Shown here in pieces: positions 33,514 through 44,075 of a DNA stretch of 64,000 nucleotides. Where the stretch lies: positions 496,001 to 560,000 of the forward strand of contig NZ_JAJJNF010000001.1 in the NCBI RefSeq assembly GCF_021245805.1, read 5' to 3'. This stretch comes from Mangrovimonas futianensis. GTDB taxonomy: Bacteria > Bacteroidota > Bacteroidia > Flavobacteriales > Flavobacteriaceae. The notes under the pieces are model-generated. The model had not been told where the DNA came from, did not search any database, and worked only from the letters and a program-made list of their open reading frames with translations. Every line of letters begins with the position of its first letter. Position 1 is the first letter of the stretch. The translations under genes were made by a program, and so were the position numbers.

Positions 33514-35100
33514 TTATAATCTTGATTCTAAATGCTTTTTGAGTTTAGCCTTTAAATCAGCAATTTCAGAAGCATAAGCCTTATCATTTACATGATTTTT
33601 GGTTTCCAAAGGATCTCTTTGATAATCATACAATTCTCTTCCTACAATATTGCTATCCTTATATGGCAAATAGCTTCTATAGTCATTATCATGCCATTCG
33701 GTATATCTAAACCTCTCAGTTCTTATGGAATAGCCCATTCGCTTACCTCGTGCATATTGATGGAAGGCCCCATCGATTGACATATTAGTTGTTGGATCGC
33801 CATCCATTAAGGCTACGAGAGATTTACCTTCTGTTTGACCCGATTTTTTCACACCGGCCAATTCAAATACTGTCGGAAATAAATCTACCAATTCCACAGG
33901 AGTTCCGTCTACTTGTCCTTTTTCAACTCCCGGACCAGCAAACATAAATGGAATTCTAGTTGCTTGTTCAAAGTTGGAGTGTTTGCACCATTCTGTATGG
34001 TCTCCCAGGTGAAATCCATGATCACCCCATAAGACAATTACGGTATTCTCTAACGCTCCTTTTTCTTCAAGAAAATCCAATAATATACCTATTTGTGCAT
34101 CGATAAAAGATACACATGCCATATAGCCATGAATCAATTCTTTTTGCTTTTCTACAGGCAGTGGCTCACCTACATCTTGGTTATTGGGTATATCTGAATA
34201 TGATCGTAATTCTCCAAAATTATGGAAGGCTAATCTAGGAGTCCCTTCACTCAATTCTTGAAACTCTGCAATTTTAATTTCTTCTCTTTTATACAAATCC
34301 CAATATTTTTTAGGGGCATTGAAAGGTAAATGTGGACGTTGAAAGCCAACAGCTTCAAACCAAGGTTTTCCAGAAGCCATTAAGCTTTCTAATTGCTGAA
34401 TTGCCGTTTTAGTATAGACGCCATCCTGATAATAGGTATCTGGAACGTCAGGTCCCTCACTACTTGGTTTTATTTTATTGAAAACATATTTACTGATCTG
34501 ACCATACTTTTTCTTTCCTTTATCAATAGCTTCCTTTTTAATGCGATTCATTTCTGCCTTAGTTCTAGGATCTTGATACGTATTAAAAGCTGGATCTCCC
34601 TCAGGGTCTGGTAACTGATGTGGTAAACTCCAACTTTTTCCATCATGGCCAGGTGAAGAGGACCCCTTATGATAAATTTTTCCAACACCTGTTGTTTCGT
34701 AGCCTTGAGAAATAAGATATTCTGGCATTGACATTAAATCTGGTGCTACTTCTCTAAAATCGGTATGCAAATCCCAAACCTTAGTCCTATCAGGATAAGT
34801 CCCGGTCATAACACTTGCTCTAGAAGGCCCACAAACGGCATATTGTACATGAGCATTTGTGAAAGTTATACCCATATCTGCCAACCGGTCAAAATTTGGA
34901 GTAACCATTTCTTCTTGACCATAATTGGATAGAAGCGGTTTTAAATCATCGACTGCAATAAATAGAATATTCTTTTGATTCTTGGCAGACGCCATTTGAA
35001 CCTGATCATTTTTAGCCTCACTTTGTTTTGGCCCCTTTTGAGCATGACACGCAAAAAGGGTCATGGCCATCATGATAACTGATATTTTTATGTGTTTCAT
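33514..35100 (-). CDS. Iduronate-2-sulfatase-like sulfatase lipoprotein
   Basis: This 528-residue S1 sulfatase has a lipobox TLFAC (Cys18) and a Ser/Gln-rich spacer. Motifs are FIAVDDLKP (Asp51, Asp52), AVCGPSRASVMTG (Cys90, the formylglycine site), HLPFNAPKKYWDLY, and LWGDHGFHLGDHTEW. These match the iduronate-2-sulfatase-like S1_7 group, like the sulfatase at 18535. The gene lies 14 bases after the next sulfatase. Acts probably on sulfated oligosaccharides in the periplasm or at the outer membrane; the sugar is not necessarily iduronate. Confidence 0.9.
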   Translation of the reverse strand: MKHIKISVIMMAMTLFACHAQKGPKQSEAKNDQVQMASAKNQKNILFIAVDDLKPLLSNYGQEEMVTPNFDRLADMGITFTNAHVQYAVCGPSRASVMTGTYPDRTKVWDLHTDFREVAPDLMSMPEYLISQGYETTGVGKIYHKGSSSPGHDGKSWSLPHQLPDPEGDPAFNTYQDPRTKAEMNRIKKEAIDKGKKKYGQISKYVFNKIKPSSEGPDVPDTYYQDGVYTKTAIQQLESLMASGKPWFEAVGFQRPHLPFNAPKKYWDLYKREEIKIAEFQELSEGTPRLAFHNFGELRSYSDIPNNQDVGEPLPVEKQKELIHGYMACVSFIDAQIGILLDFLEEKGALENTVIVLWGDHGFHLGDHTEWCKHSNFEQATRIPFMFAGPGVEKGQVDGTPVELVDLFPTVFELAGVKKSGQTEGKSLVALMDGDPTTNMSIDGAFHQYARGKRMGYSIRTERFRYTEWHDNDYRSYLPYKDSNIVGRELYDYQRDPLETKNHVNDKAYASEIADLKAKLKKHLESRL

Positions 35101-35113
35101 TATCGCTTAGTAA

Positions 35114-36760
35114 TTATTTATTTAAAATATCTCTCACTGAAGTTTCATCATCTTCTTTATCAACAATAAGACCGAAATCTTTATCGGTAATCTCTCGAAG
35201 CTCCTCAAGAGACTTCTCATTTCCATATTTTTTCTTTAGACCATTCAATTGACCCTTCAAATCTGTAATGACACTAGCATATTGCGGATCATTATAAACA
35301 TTGTTTAATTGTTCTGGATCCTTTTCCAAATCGTAAAGTTCCCATACGTCAATATTGTAATAGAAATGTGCCAAAGTAAATCTTTGGGTTCTGATTCCAT
35401 AATGCGGCTGAACATGGTGCCAATAAGGAAATTCGTAATAATGATAATACATGGCTTGCTGCCAATCATCAGGCGTAGTTCCATCTAATAAAGGTTTAAA
35501 ACTAGTCCCTTGTGTCTTATGATTCGATTGAATATTGGCAATATCCAAAAAGGTCGAAGCAAAATCAATATTTGTGATGATGTCTTTATTTTGAGATCCT
35601 GATTTTATCATTCCAGGATACTTCATGATAAATGGCATGCGTAAGGATTCTTCATAGATGAACCTTTTATCAAAAAAGCCATGATCTCCCAAATAAAACC
35701 CCTGATCTGATGTAAGTACAATAACAGTGTTCTCTGTTAAATTATTATCATCTAAATACTTCAACACTCTTCCTATATTATCATCTACCGATTTTACGCA
35801 AGCCAGATAGTCTTTGATATAGGTCTGGTAACGCCATTTACGTCCATCTTCTTCAGACATTCCCTCAGGTTGAACAACCTCACCCGGACTTGCTCCATAA
35901 AATGCCCATTCCAGTTTTTCTTTTCTATCCAAACCTTCAGGTTCCTCCAACTTCATATCTCTTCGGGAAAAATAATCCATAGTCATTTCGGTATCTCCTG
36001 CTGTTAATTCCCTACCCTTATAATCATCGTTAAAAGTCGATGGATAGGGCATTTCTATATCATCCCAGAGATCTTTATACTTGGTATCTGGTTCCCATGG
36101 TCTGTGTGGAGCTTTATACTGAAGTATCATCATAAAGGGTTCTTCTTGTTTACGCCCTTTTTGCAACCAATCAAGTGCAAAATCGGTACTTAGATTGGTA
36201 GAATATCCTTTTTCCTTGACATCCTTTCCGTTTTCATTATAAATAGGATCCCAATAATGTCCTTGTTGTCCCGCCGAATTATGGTATTTAAAAACATCAA
36301 AACCCTGTGGGTCACTCCCTAAGTGCCACTTTCCGAATAGGCTGGTTTGATACCCATTTTTTTGAAATTCTTGTGGAAAAGTCCATTTGGTTTCATCAAA
36401 TTTACCTCCACTTTCATTTTTGTAATAACCATTAAGATTGCTATAATCTCCCGTTAAAATGGCAGCCCTACTGGGGCCACAGATAGCATTGGTACACATT
36501 ACGTTTTGGAACAACATCCCTTCATTCGCTAGTCTATCTATATTTGGGGTTGGAGCTATTTCACTGTAGATTCCCCCATAAGCACTGATAGCTTGGGTTG
36601 TCAAATCATCGGCCATGATATAAATGATATTTGGCCTTTCCTTGGTCATTCCCAAATCCTCAGCTTTGGCTGTTTCATTAGTTCCTTTATCCTTGCACCC
36701 CAGAAACAAAACTATTAGGGTCGACATTAAAAGGAATCTTGAAGAATTCATTTTCAACAT
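35114..36760 (-). CDS. Sulfatase lipoprotein (S1 family)
   Basis: This 548-residue S1 sulfatase has a lipobox VLFLGC (Cys22). Motifs are YIMADDLTT (Asp51, Asp52), NAICGPSRAAILTG (Cys94) and LTSDQGFYLGDHGFFDKRF, the last as in S1_11/choline-sulfatase-like and N-sulfoglucosamine-type enzymes. The mid-part contains YKAPHRPWEPD and a long EEPEGLDRKEKLEWAFYG insertion. It lies eight bases from GH3, first of the run of sulfatases. Its position next to the main SusCD-GH3 block suggests an early or general role. Confidence 0.88.
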   Translation of the reverse strand: MLKMNSSRFLLMSTLIVLFLGCKDKGTNETAKAEDLGMTKERPNIIYIMADDLTTQAISAYGGIYSEIAPTPNIDRLANEGMLFQNVMCTNAICGPSRAAILTGDYSNLNGYYKNESGGKFDETKWTFPQEFQKNGYQTSLFGKWHLGSDPQGFDVFKYHNSAGQQGHYWDPIYNENGKDVKEKGYSTNLSTDFALDWLQKGRKQEEPFMMILQYKAPHRPWEPDTKYKDLWDDIEMPYPSTFNDDYKGRELTAGDTEMTMDYFSRRDMKLEEPEGLDRKEKLEWAFYGASPGEVVQPEGMSEEDGRKWRYQTYIKDYLACVKSVDDNIGRVLKYLDDNNLTENTVIVLTSDQGFYLGDHGFFDKRFIYEESLRMPFIMKYPGMIKSGSQNKDIITNIDFASTFLDIANIQSNHKTQGTSFKPLLDGTTPDDWQQAMYYHYYEFPYWHHVQPHYGIRTQRFTLAHFYYNIDVWELYDLEKDPEQLNNVYNDPQYASVITDLKGQLNGLKKKYGNEKSLEELREITDKDFGLIVDKEDDETSVRDILNK

Positions 36761-36767
36761 AATTAAT

Positions 36768-39128
36768 TTAATCTAAAATTATTTTATCCGGTGCATTAAT
36801 GGTTATAGACTTTAAGTCTTTGTCTGCAGAAGAATTACCTGTCATAATGGTAAATTCTCCAGGTTCCACAACAAAATGGAAGTCTGCATCATAAAAAGCT
36901 AAACTTTCAGCTTTAATTTCCAATGAAACTGTTTTGGTTTCACCAGGTTCAAGACTTACTCGCTTATACCCTTTTAATTCCTTTATTGGTCGCGTGTAAG
37001 AACTTATATTATCCCTTATATACATTTGAACTACTTCTTCCCCTTCCATTTCTCCAGTATTAGTAACATTTACACTTACAAGGATTTTATCATCGATACT
37101 ATTGAAAGATGTTTTTGAAACTTGAGGCTCTGAAAATTGAAATGAAGTATAGCTTAGCCCAAAGCCAAAAGGATGTAATGGCACTTTCTTTTCGGTATTG
37201 TATTTATGGATATATGCCGTTGGCTTGTGATTATAAACCATTTGCAACTGCCCAACGGATCTTGGTACGGTAAGAGGCAATTTTCCACTTGGGTTGACTT
37301 CTCCCATTAATATTTCTGCCACAGCCTGACCTCCAAATGCTCCTGGCTCCCATGCATTCACCACAGCTTTAACATTACTCTCAAGCCATGGTTCAGCAAT
37401 TGGACTACCACTAACATACACAACTACAATGGGCTTTCCAGTTTCAATGATTGCTTTAGCAAGATTCAGTTGATTCCCCGAAAGTGCCAAAGTAGCCCGA
37501 TCAATATTTTCACCTGTTGTTTTATTTGGCCAATCATGTCGATAAGAATTTTCACCCAAAACCAGTACAACCAAATCTGACTGTGCTGCCTTTGATTTTG
37601 CTATATTTATGTTCTCATCGGTTATCCATTTAGACCTTTGGCCACAATCATAATATTCTGAATTGAATTTATATTTCTTTGCAAATTGATCTATTCCTTC
37701 TTTTATGGTCACATAATTTTCATCGGGTTGAGGCGAAGTCCAATCTCCCAAAATAGTCATGTTATCGGCATTGGGACCCGTTATAAAAATTCTTTTACCA
37801 TCTAAATTTCTTAAAGGAAGTATCCCATCATTTTTTTGAAGTACGATACCTTCTCTAGCTTGTTGTAAAGCAGCTTCTTGATGCTCTGGTGTAAAAATGG
37901 TTGTCTTTACTTTCTTCAGATCAACATAGGGATTTTCAAACAACCCTAATTTGAATTTGGCTTCCAATATTTTATAAACGGCATCGTTAACCCGCTCCAC
38001 ACCCAATTTACCTTCATTTACCAACTCCACTACATAATCTTGAAAAAATGGTCCGTGCATGTTCATATCCATTCCCGCACTTAAAGAAAACAATACCGAC
38101 TCCTTAAAATCCTTGGCTACATGATGCCATTTGGCGATTCTTGAAATATCATTCCAATCACTCACATAAAAACCTTTGAATCCCCAACGATTACGCATTA
38201 AATCGGTCATCATAAATTTGTCCATATGACCTGGCATACCGTTTACTTCATTATGAGCAGCCATAATTGAAAATACGTTGGCTTCCTGAACCGCTCTACG
38301 ATATGGAGGTAAAAAGATTTCAAATAGCGTTCTTTTGGACACATCTGTTGGAGAGGCATTTAAACCATTTATGGATTGACTTCCAGCAATCAGGTGTTTT
38401 GCACAAGCGATCACGTGGTTAGTTGAGGAAAAATCTTCACCCTGTAGACCTTCAATAGCTGCTACCCCCATATTTCCCACTAAAAAAGGATCTTCCCCAA
38501 AGGTTTCACCTGTTCTTCCCCATCTTGGGTCTCTCAACACATCGATATTTGGTGTGAAGGTCCATTGTGTTCCAGTAGCCCTCATTTCTGTGGCGGTTTG
38601 AGCGCTAACCTTCCTCATCAAGTCATCATTAAACGTAGCGGCCTGAGTAATAGGAGTAGGATATACTGTGGCACCTCCTTGATAATAAGCATTTCCATGG
38701 ATGGCATCAATTCCTATTAACAAGGGAATTTTTAATGGAGATTTTTGTGCCAAGGCTTGAAGTTCATTGGCTTCTTCTGCCGTTAACACATGTAAAAATG
38801 AGCCTATTTTGCCCTCCTCTGTTAATCTGGCAATGTCTGTTGTTTTGAAACCCGGATAAAACCCTTGCGCATCATTTTTGTCTAAATCATCTTCAGATAA
38901 ATCACCTAAGGCCTTTCGCATATGCTCTAAACCCACATACTGACTCATTTGTGCAGCTTTGTCCTCTAATGTCATTCGAGACATAAGATCCTGTATTCTG
39001 GCATCCACATTAGCAGATGGATTTAGATAAATTGGTGTATCAGACTTAGATGTTTTCTTTTGGGCTTGACAACCAAAAAATAGGCTTATCGCAAGGAGGA
39101 AAGAAAACGAAACTTTTGTTAATCTCAT
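36768..39128 (-). CDS. GH3 beta-glycosidase lipoprotein
   Basis: This 786-residue protein has a lipobox SLFFGC (Cys20). The GH3 barrel contains KHLIAGSQSINGLNA (244-258), the nucleophile Asp324 in GFYVSDWNDI, and the catalytic Glu-bearing second domain; a fibronectin III-like domain ends the protein (SYTRPIKELKGYKRVSLEPG). Length and three-domain build match beta-glucosidases/beta-xylosidases. It would release single sugars from oligosaccharides, probably beta-xylose or beta-glucose, at the periplasmic side. It lies 15 bases after susD, so it is the first enzyme gene of the operon. Confidence 0.92.
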   Translation of the reverse strand: MRLTKVSFSFLLAISLFFGCQAQKKTSKSDTPIYLNPSANVDARIQDLMSRMTLEDKAAQMSQYVGLEHMRKALGDLSEDDLDKNDAQGFYPGFKTTDIARLTEEGKIGSFLHVLTAEEANELQALAQKSPLKIPLLIGIDAIHGNAYYQGGATVYPTPITQAATFNDDLMRKVSAQTATEMRATGTQWTFTPNIDVLRDPRWGRTGETFGEDPFLVGNMGVAAIEGLQGEDFSSTNHVIACAKHLIAGSQSINGLNASPTDVSKRTLFEIFLPPYRRAVQEANVFSIMAAHNEVNGMPGHMDKFMMTDLMRNRWGFKGFYVSDWNDISRIAKWHHVAKDFKESVLFSLSAGMDMNMHGPFFQDYVVELVNEGKLGVERVNDAVYKILEAKFKLGLFENPYVDLKKVKTTIFTPEHQEAALQQAREGIVLQKNDGILPLRNLDGKRIFITGPNADNMTILGDWTSPQPDENYVTIKEGIDQFAKKYKFNSEYYDCGQRSKWITDENINIAKSKAAQSDLVVLVLGENSYRHDWPNKTTGENIDRATLALSGNQLNLAKAIIETGKPIVVVYVSGSPIAEPWLESNVKAVVNAWEPGAFGGQAVAEILMGEVNPSGKLPLTVPRSVGQLQMVYNHKPTAYIHKYNTEKKVPLHPFGFGLSYTSFQFSEPQVSKTSFNSIDDKILVSVNVTNTGEMEGEEVVQMYIRDNISSYTRPIKELKGYKRVSLEPGETKTVSLEIKAESLAFYDADFHFVVEPGEFTIMTGNSSADKDLKSITINAPDKIILD

Positions 39129-39142
39129 TATTATATAATTAA

Positions 39143-40681
39143 TTAATATCCAGGATTTTGATCAGCATCAGAAATAGCCTGATTTGAATTGGTTTCTGTT
39201 GAAGGGATAGGCATCAGCATGTTTTTAATTGAAATTGGATAAATAACATCCACATTGCCAAGATTTGGGAAATTATTATGAGTTTCAATAACCTCATCCA
39301 AAAACCATTCATAGCCCCTTCTTCTTGTATCAAACCACACATGACCTTCGCCAAGTAATTCATATTGTCTCTCTCTCATAATGCGGTGTCTGAACTCCTC
39401 TTGAGACATGGCACTCCAGTCGGCTGGCTCAGCTGCCTGAGTTCCATCAGCCATGGTTCTGGCTCTTGCCAAAACTTCGTTTACATAGGAATAAGCATTT
39501 CCAGGACCATTCAGTTCATTTTCTATTTCAGCCAACATTAAAAGAACATCGGCATATCTTAGCTTAAAATAATTTCGCTTTGTAGTTGTTCCGTTATAGC
39601 TTGGGTCGGTGAACTTTTTAATGGCAGCGAATCCATTATTCCCATTCACGGTTGTTGGGTAAATATTTTGATTAACCAAAACCCCTTGGTTATTGTATCT
39701 CATATAAGACCCATAATAAAAAGTCGTTTCTAAGCGTGGGTCTCCAGGATATTGATTGGCATGTTGATCAAACACCTCCTTATTTGGTCTAATTCTTCCA
39801 AAAGTGTTTAAGTTTTGAAAGATACCGTTCGGATTATAAAGTCGAATCAAATCTGAACTTCTTCGTCCCCCTTCAAGGGTATACTGAAGCTCAAACATAG
39901 CTTCAGAAGTATTTTCATTATCAATATCAAATAGATCCTCATAATTGGAAACCAAGGCATATTGACCATAGACTTGTATCGCTTCATCATAGGCATTTTG
40001 CCAGTAAGCTTGGTTTCCCTCGTCTTCTCCAGCTAGCTGCATGTACACCTTAGCTAAGTAAGCATTTGCAACATATTTTGCTGGACGGGAGGCATTGTAT
40101 TGACCAATGTCTGGCAATAGACCTTTTGCCAAAGTTAAATCTGAAATTACCACTTCATATACCTCTTCCTTAGACGCTCTAGGCGTATGGAGATTATCTG
40201 CTGTGGCAGGTGAAGTTTTAATAGGAACACCTCCAAAAAGTCTAACCAAATCAAAATAAGTAATTCCCCTTAGCAGATAGGCCTGTCCTAAAGCGGTATT
40301 CCTATTTGATAATGGACTATCTTGCATGTTATCAATAACCACATTACAGGTATTAATGGTAGCATACATGCCTTGCCAAAGTCGGGTTAAGTTAATATTG
40401 GATGGCGTACAATTTAGACTGGTTGCATCAACATTGGCATTTTGTGTGGAATAAAATTTGCCAGACATCGGCATCATAATGTTATGCCAGTTTGCACCGT
40501 GATACTCGTATCCTGCAAATTGAATGTACATCCCCGTAACTGCAGACTCAACAGCATCTTCCGTTGAAAAAATTTGTTCGGTATAAAAATCGGTTATGGG
40601 TTCTTCCGTTAAATAATCTTCACAACTTTGTGTAAAAATCACAACTCCTAATAATAATATTTGAAATACAATTTTCTTCAT
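39143..40681 (-). CDS. SusD-like surface glycan-binding lipoprotein
   Basis: This 512-residue RagB/SusD family lipoprotein has a lipobox FTQSC (Cys20) followed by EDYLTEEP, the usual start. It contains tetratricopeptide-like helices and the family block QAYLLRGITYFDLVRLFGGVP (written here in part), plus the C-terminal LMLAEIENELNG and RQYELLGEGHVWFDTRRRG. Such proteins cap SusC on the cell surface and deliver glycan. It lies 13 bases after susC and 14 before GH3. Glycan type cannot be read from the sequence. Confidence 0.95.
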   Translation of the reverse strand: MKKIVFQILLLGVVIFTQSCEDYLTEEPITDFYTEQIFSTEDAVESAVTGMYIQFAGYEYHGANWHNIMMPMSGKFYSTQNANVDATSLNCTPSNINLTRLWQGMYATINTCNVVIDNMQDSPLSNRNTALGQAYLLRGITYFDLVRLFGGVPIKTSPATADNLHTPRASKEEVYEVVISDLTLAKGLLPDIGQYNASRPAKYVANAYLAKVYMQLAGEDEGNQAYWQNAYDEAIQVYGQYALVSNYEDLFDIDNENTSEAMFELQYTLEGGRRSSDLIRLYNPNGIFQNLNTFGRIRPNKEVFDQHANQYPGDPRLETTFYYGSYMRYNNQGVLVNQNIYPTTVNGNNGFAAIKKFTDPSYNGTTTKRNYFKLRYADVLLMLAEIENELNGPGNAYSYVNEVLARARTMADGTQAAEPADWSAMSQEEFRHRIMRERQYELLGEGHVWFDTRRRGYEWFLDEVIETHNNFPNLGNVDVIYPISIKNMLMPIPSTETNSNQAISDADQNPGY

Positions 40682-40694
40682 GATTCTTCTCTTT

Positions 40695-43600
40695 TTAGAA
40701 TGTGATATTTAATGAAACGGAATATGATTTTTGATTAGGAAACGAGTTCCAGTCAACACCTATTCTGGTTGGGTCATATGAAAAACTATTCACTTCGGGA
40801 TCGTAACCACTATAATCTGTTAGTAACCAAAGATTTTGCCCAGACACTGAAACGTATGCACTATCCAAGAAATCAATTCCTTCTACTGGAAGGTCATAAC
40901 CTAGGGTGACATAGTTCAATCTAAGGAAGCTTCCATCTTCTACAATTCTGTCTGTAAATCCTGAAGTAGTTTCAAGATCGTATCCCACTCTTGGATAAGT
41001 ACCTGTTGGGTTTGTTTCACTCCAAGCATTAAAATAGGCTTCAGACCTTATATTGTCTGAGTTACGGCCACTTGCGTATGCTTCTCTTAAAAGGTTTCCA
41101 TTTGCAATATCATTCCCATAAACTCCATTAAAGAAAAAGCCCAGTGAAATTCCTTTATATTCAAATCTAGACCCCAAACCAAAACTAAAATCAGGGTTTG
41201 GGTCACCAATAATGGTTCTATCAGCATCGGTAATATTTCCATCCCCATTTTGATCTACCAATCTTACATCTCCTAATTGAGGTGCAATTCCTTGAAACGA
41301 AGGTGAATTTTCTAAATCTTGTTCGTTTGAAATAATACCATTTGTTTCAAATCCGTAGAATAATCCTGGAGCTTGACCTTCAATGAAAATATTTGCAGGA
41401 ACCTTAAAATGATTACCGCCTGAGATTTGCCCGCCTAAATACGCACTGTATGTTTCGGTTCCCCAAGCATCTGGCGGAATTCCTAAGTCATCAATTTTAT
41501 TTCTAATTATGGAAGTATTCCCATAAAGATTCCAAGTAAAATTCTGATTCCTTATAATATCTGCCGAGAAACTAATCTCTACACCTTTATTAATTAAAGT
41601 CCCTTGATTTACATAATAATCATTAAACCCATTTGAAGGCCCTATTTGGGTATTCAATAACAAATCGTTTACTTCTTTATAAAAGACATCTCCCGTCAAA
41701 GTCAATCTATTATCCCAAAGACCTAGATCAAAACCAGCATTATATTGGCTTGAAGTTTCCCAAGTAAGTTCTGGATTCGCCAAAAACGCTGGCAGGACTC
41801 CATTCACTGATCCTCCACCTATATCTCCATAGGGAGGAACATTGGATCCTGTCATTAACGTATAGAACTGATAATTTGGAATAGCTTGATTTCCTGTTAA
41901 ACCCCAACCAACTCTTAATTTTAATTCATCAATGCTTTCGGATTTTTTCAGAAAAGATTCCTGATTTACCTTCCACGCTAAAGCAAGTGCTGGAAAGTGC
42001 CCCCACTTATTTCCTTTAGCAAAACGGCTACTACCATCTGCTCTATAAGTAGCGGTAAATAAATACCTATTCTTAAAGGTATAGTTGAATCGACCTAGAA
42101 AGGATAGGAGAGATTCATTTTCCCTATACAATACTGTTGGCTGAGTTACTTCAGCATTTGAAATTCCATCTGCCCTTAAATCTTTTATAGCAAAACCATA
42201 TCCTGTATTTGCAATTTGCTGTAAAAATCTTTGATCAATAACAGTTCCAACAGTCCCATTAATTCTATGGTTTTTATTAAATCGCTTTTTAAACCTTAGG
42301 GTATTATCAATATTATACCTGAATCGATTAAGGGTAGCGATACCTGCCTCTCCATTTACATTGGCTCCCCTAAAAATAGCTGTACCATACCAAACCTTTC
42401 TTTCTTTAGTTCTGTAATCTGCCCCTACGGTAAGGTTGTAATCAAAGGTTTCTGATAATTTATAATTTAAAACTGTTGATCCTAGTAACCTAACTTCCTT
42501 GGACAAATCATCATAGTCGGTAATCCATGCTCTCGGCCCATCTAAATTTTCGGTGATATCTCCTGTTCCATAATAATTATCACCTAAGCTCAAAAATGGA
42601 GCTGAAGTAATAATTTGTCTTACCATATTATTATTGTTTCCTCCTAAGTCCTCCGTTCCCTTAGATGCCGAATAATCCCCATAAAAAGCAGAAATCTTAG
42701 TTCTCATGTCTAACCTTTCTGATAACTCATTGTTAAGTTTCATGGAAAAGTCTATACTCTTGGCAAAAGCATTAGGAACTACCCCTTCATTTTTATTATA
42801 ACCTAATCCAAAATAGTAATCTCCCTTTTCACCTCCTCCTGAAGCAGTAACTCTATGAGAAGTGGAAACCGATGTTTTATAGATGTCATCTGCCCAATCA
42901 ACACCCTCCAGTCTTGCAATTGTAGCTGAATTCTCAAGCATATACGCATCACTGGTTTGCCAGGATGCAATACTACCGTCTGGGTAAACATAGAATTTTG
43001 GGTTGTTGCCATTGACCGCTTGGACTTCGTTGAAATAGTTGACATAATCTCCTGATTCCAATACGTCAATATTTTTACTTACACTTCCTATTCTAGTCGT
43101 TACTGCATAATTAAATTTTGCTTCTCCCTTAATTCCCTTCTTTGTAGTAATAATGATAACTCCATTAGCCCCTCTTGACCCATAAATGGCAGTTGCTGAA
43201 GCATCTTTAAGAACCTCAATACTTTCTATATCCCTTGGATTAACACCTGTTATCCCGTTTTGAGCGGAAAGAGAACTATTTCCCCCTTGTAACGGGTCAA
43301 TCACATCCTCAGTAGCAGAATCCATTATAATTCCATCAATGACATATAAGGGTTCTGTATTTCCAGTTAAGCTATTGGTTCCTCTAATTTTCACACTTGT
43401 AGTAGCTCCAGGCTCACTGCTATTGGCGCTTACTAAAACTCCTGCTGCCCTACCTTGCAATAAATCTTCTACATTTCTGGATTGAGCCACAGCATTTTCA
43501 ATGGGTTTCACAGAGGTAATCGACCCTGTTAAATCCTTTTTATCTACTTGCCCATAACCAATAATGACAACCTCATCCAATTGCTCACTACTTTCTTCCA

Positions 43601-43880
43601 ATTTTACAGTGATCTCTGTTTGAGAAGTAATAGTAACTTCCTGAGCTATGTACCCAAGGTAGCTAACCACCAAGGTTGCTGGGGTTTCATCAAGTGTGAT
43701 AGAAAATTTCCCGTCAAAATCTGTAATTTCTCCTTTGGTTGTTCCCTTTACCAATACCGAAGCTCCAGGCAAGGGAAAATTTGTTTTATCTGTGACCGTT
43801 CCCTTCACTATTTGTTGAGACACCATTATAATTGGCGACAACAGAAAAAGAATAATTAGAAATTGTTTAAGGTGTTTCAT
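40695..43880 (-). CDS. SusC-like TonB-dependent outer-membrane transporter
   Basis: This 1061-residue protein has a signal peptide (ILFLLSPIIMVSQQ), an N-terminal carboxypeptidase-regulatory-like domain (VKGTVTDKTNFPLPGASVLV), a plug domain with SIEVLKDASATAIYGSRGAN (190-230) and a C-terminal barrel ending SYSVSLNITF. It imports oligosaccharides into the periplasm with TonB energy, together with SusD. It is the first gene of the operon that runs to 18535, and is preceded by a 19-bp element and an inverted repeat (43962-43988). Length is typical of SusC. The neighbour upstream is the HTCS gene, transcribed in the same direction. Confidence 0.95.
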   Translation of the reverse strand: MKHLKQFLIILFLLSPIIMVSQQIVKGTVTDKTNFPLPGASVLVKGTTKGEITDFDGKFSITLDETPATLVVSYLGYIAQEVTITSQTEITVKLEESSEQLDEVVIIGYGQVDKKDLTGSITSVKPIENAVAQSRNVEDLLQGRAAGVLVSANSSEPGATTSVKIRGTNSLTGNTEPLYVIDGIIMDSATEDVIDPLQGGNSSLSAQNGITGVNPRDIESIEVLKDASATAIYGSRGANGVIIITTKKGIKGEAKFNYAVTTRIGSVSKNIDVLESGDYVNYFNEVQAVNGNNPKFYVYPDGSIASWQTSDAYMLENSATIARLEGVDWADDIYKTSVSTSHRVTASGGGEKGDYYFGLGYNKNEGVVPNAFAKSIDFSMKLNNELSERLDMRTKISAFYGDYSASKGTEDLGGNNNNMVRQIITSAPFLSLGDNYYGTGDITENLDGPRAWITDYDDLSKEVRLLGSTVLNYKLSETFDYNLTVGADYRTKERKVWYGTAIFRGANVNGEAGIATLNRFRYNIDNTLRFKKRFNKNHRINGTVGTVIDQRFLQQIANTGYGFAIKDLRADGISNAEVTQPTVLYRENESLLSFLGRFNYTFKNRYLFTATYRADGSSRFAKGNKWGHFPALALAWKVNQESFLKKSESIDELKLRVGWGLTGNQAIPNYQFYTLMTGSNVPPYGDIGGGSVNGVLPAFLANPELTWETSSQYNAGFDLGLWDNRLTLTGDVFYKEVNDLLLNTQIGPSNGFNDYYVNQGTLINKGVEISFSADIIRNQNFTWNLYGNTSIIRNKIDDLGIPPDAWGTETYSAYLGGQISGGNHFKVPANIFIEGQAPGLFYGFETNGIISNEQDLENSPSFQGIAPQLGDVRLVDQNGDGNITDADRTIIGDPNPDFSFGLGSRFEYKGISLGFFFNGVYGNDIANGNLLREAYASGRNSDNIRSEAYFNAWSETNPTGTYPRVGYDLETTSGFTDRIVEDGSFLRLNYVTLGYDLPVEGIDFLDSAYVSVSGQNLWLLTDYSGYDPEVNSFSYDPTRIGVDWNSFPNQKSYSVSLNITF

Positions 43881-43952
43881 AGTTGTGTGATATTCATTTC
43901 TGTAAAACTAGGACTTTAACATCTCTTTAGGGTTTTAAAATCTATCACAAAT

Positions 43953-43988
43953 GGTTCAATAATTGTCAAATTTTGAATATTTGACAAT
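43953..43988. promoter_or_regulatory. Inverted repeat in the susC promoter, candidate HTCS site
   Basis: ATTGTCAAAT (43962-43971) and ATTTGACAAT (43979-43988) are perfect inverted arms separated by seven bases, ending 73 bases before the susC start codon. The left part, GGTTCAATAATTGTCAAAT, recurs before the Calx-beta gene. AraC-type HTCS regulators often bind direct or inverted half-sites ahead of susC, so this is a likely target. Confidence 0.6.
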
Positions 43989-44075
43989 AATCAAACCTAG
44001 AATATGAGTAACCAGCAATTTTAACTCAAAATAATTGAGCAATTGAAAATGAAAAACTTAACAAGTAACTTCTAT

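Noticed and set aside
36768..39128. GH3 as a beta-N-acetylglucosaminidase
   Set aside because: The three-domain build with a terminal fibronectin-like domain fits beta-glucosidase or beta-xylosidase instead.
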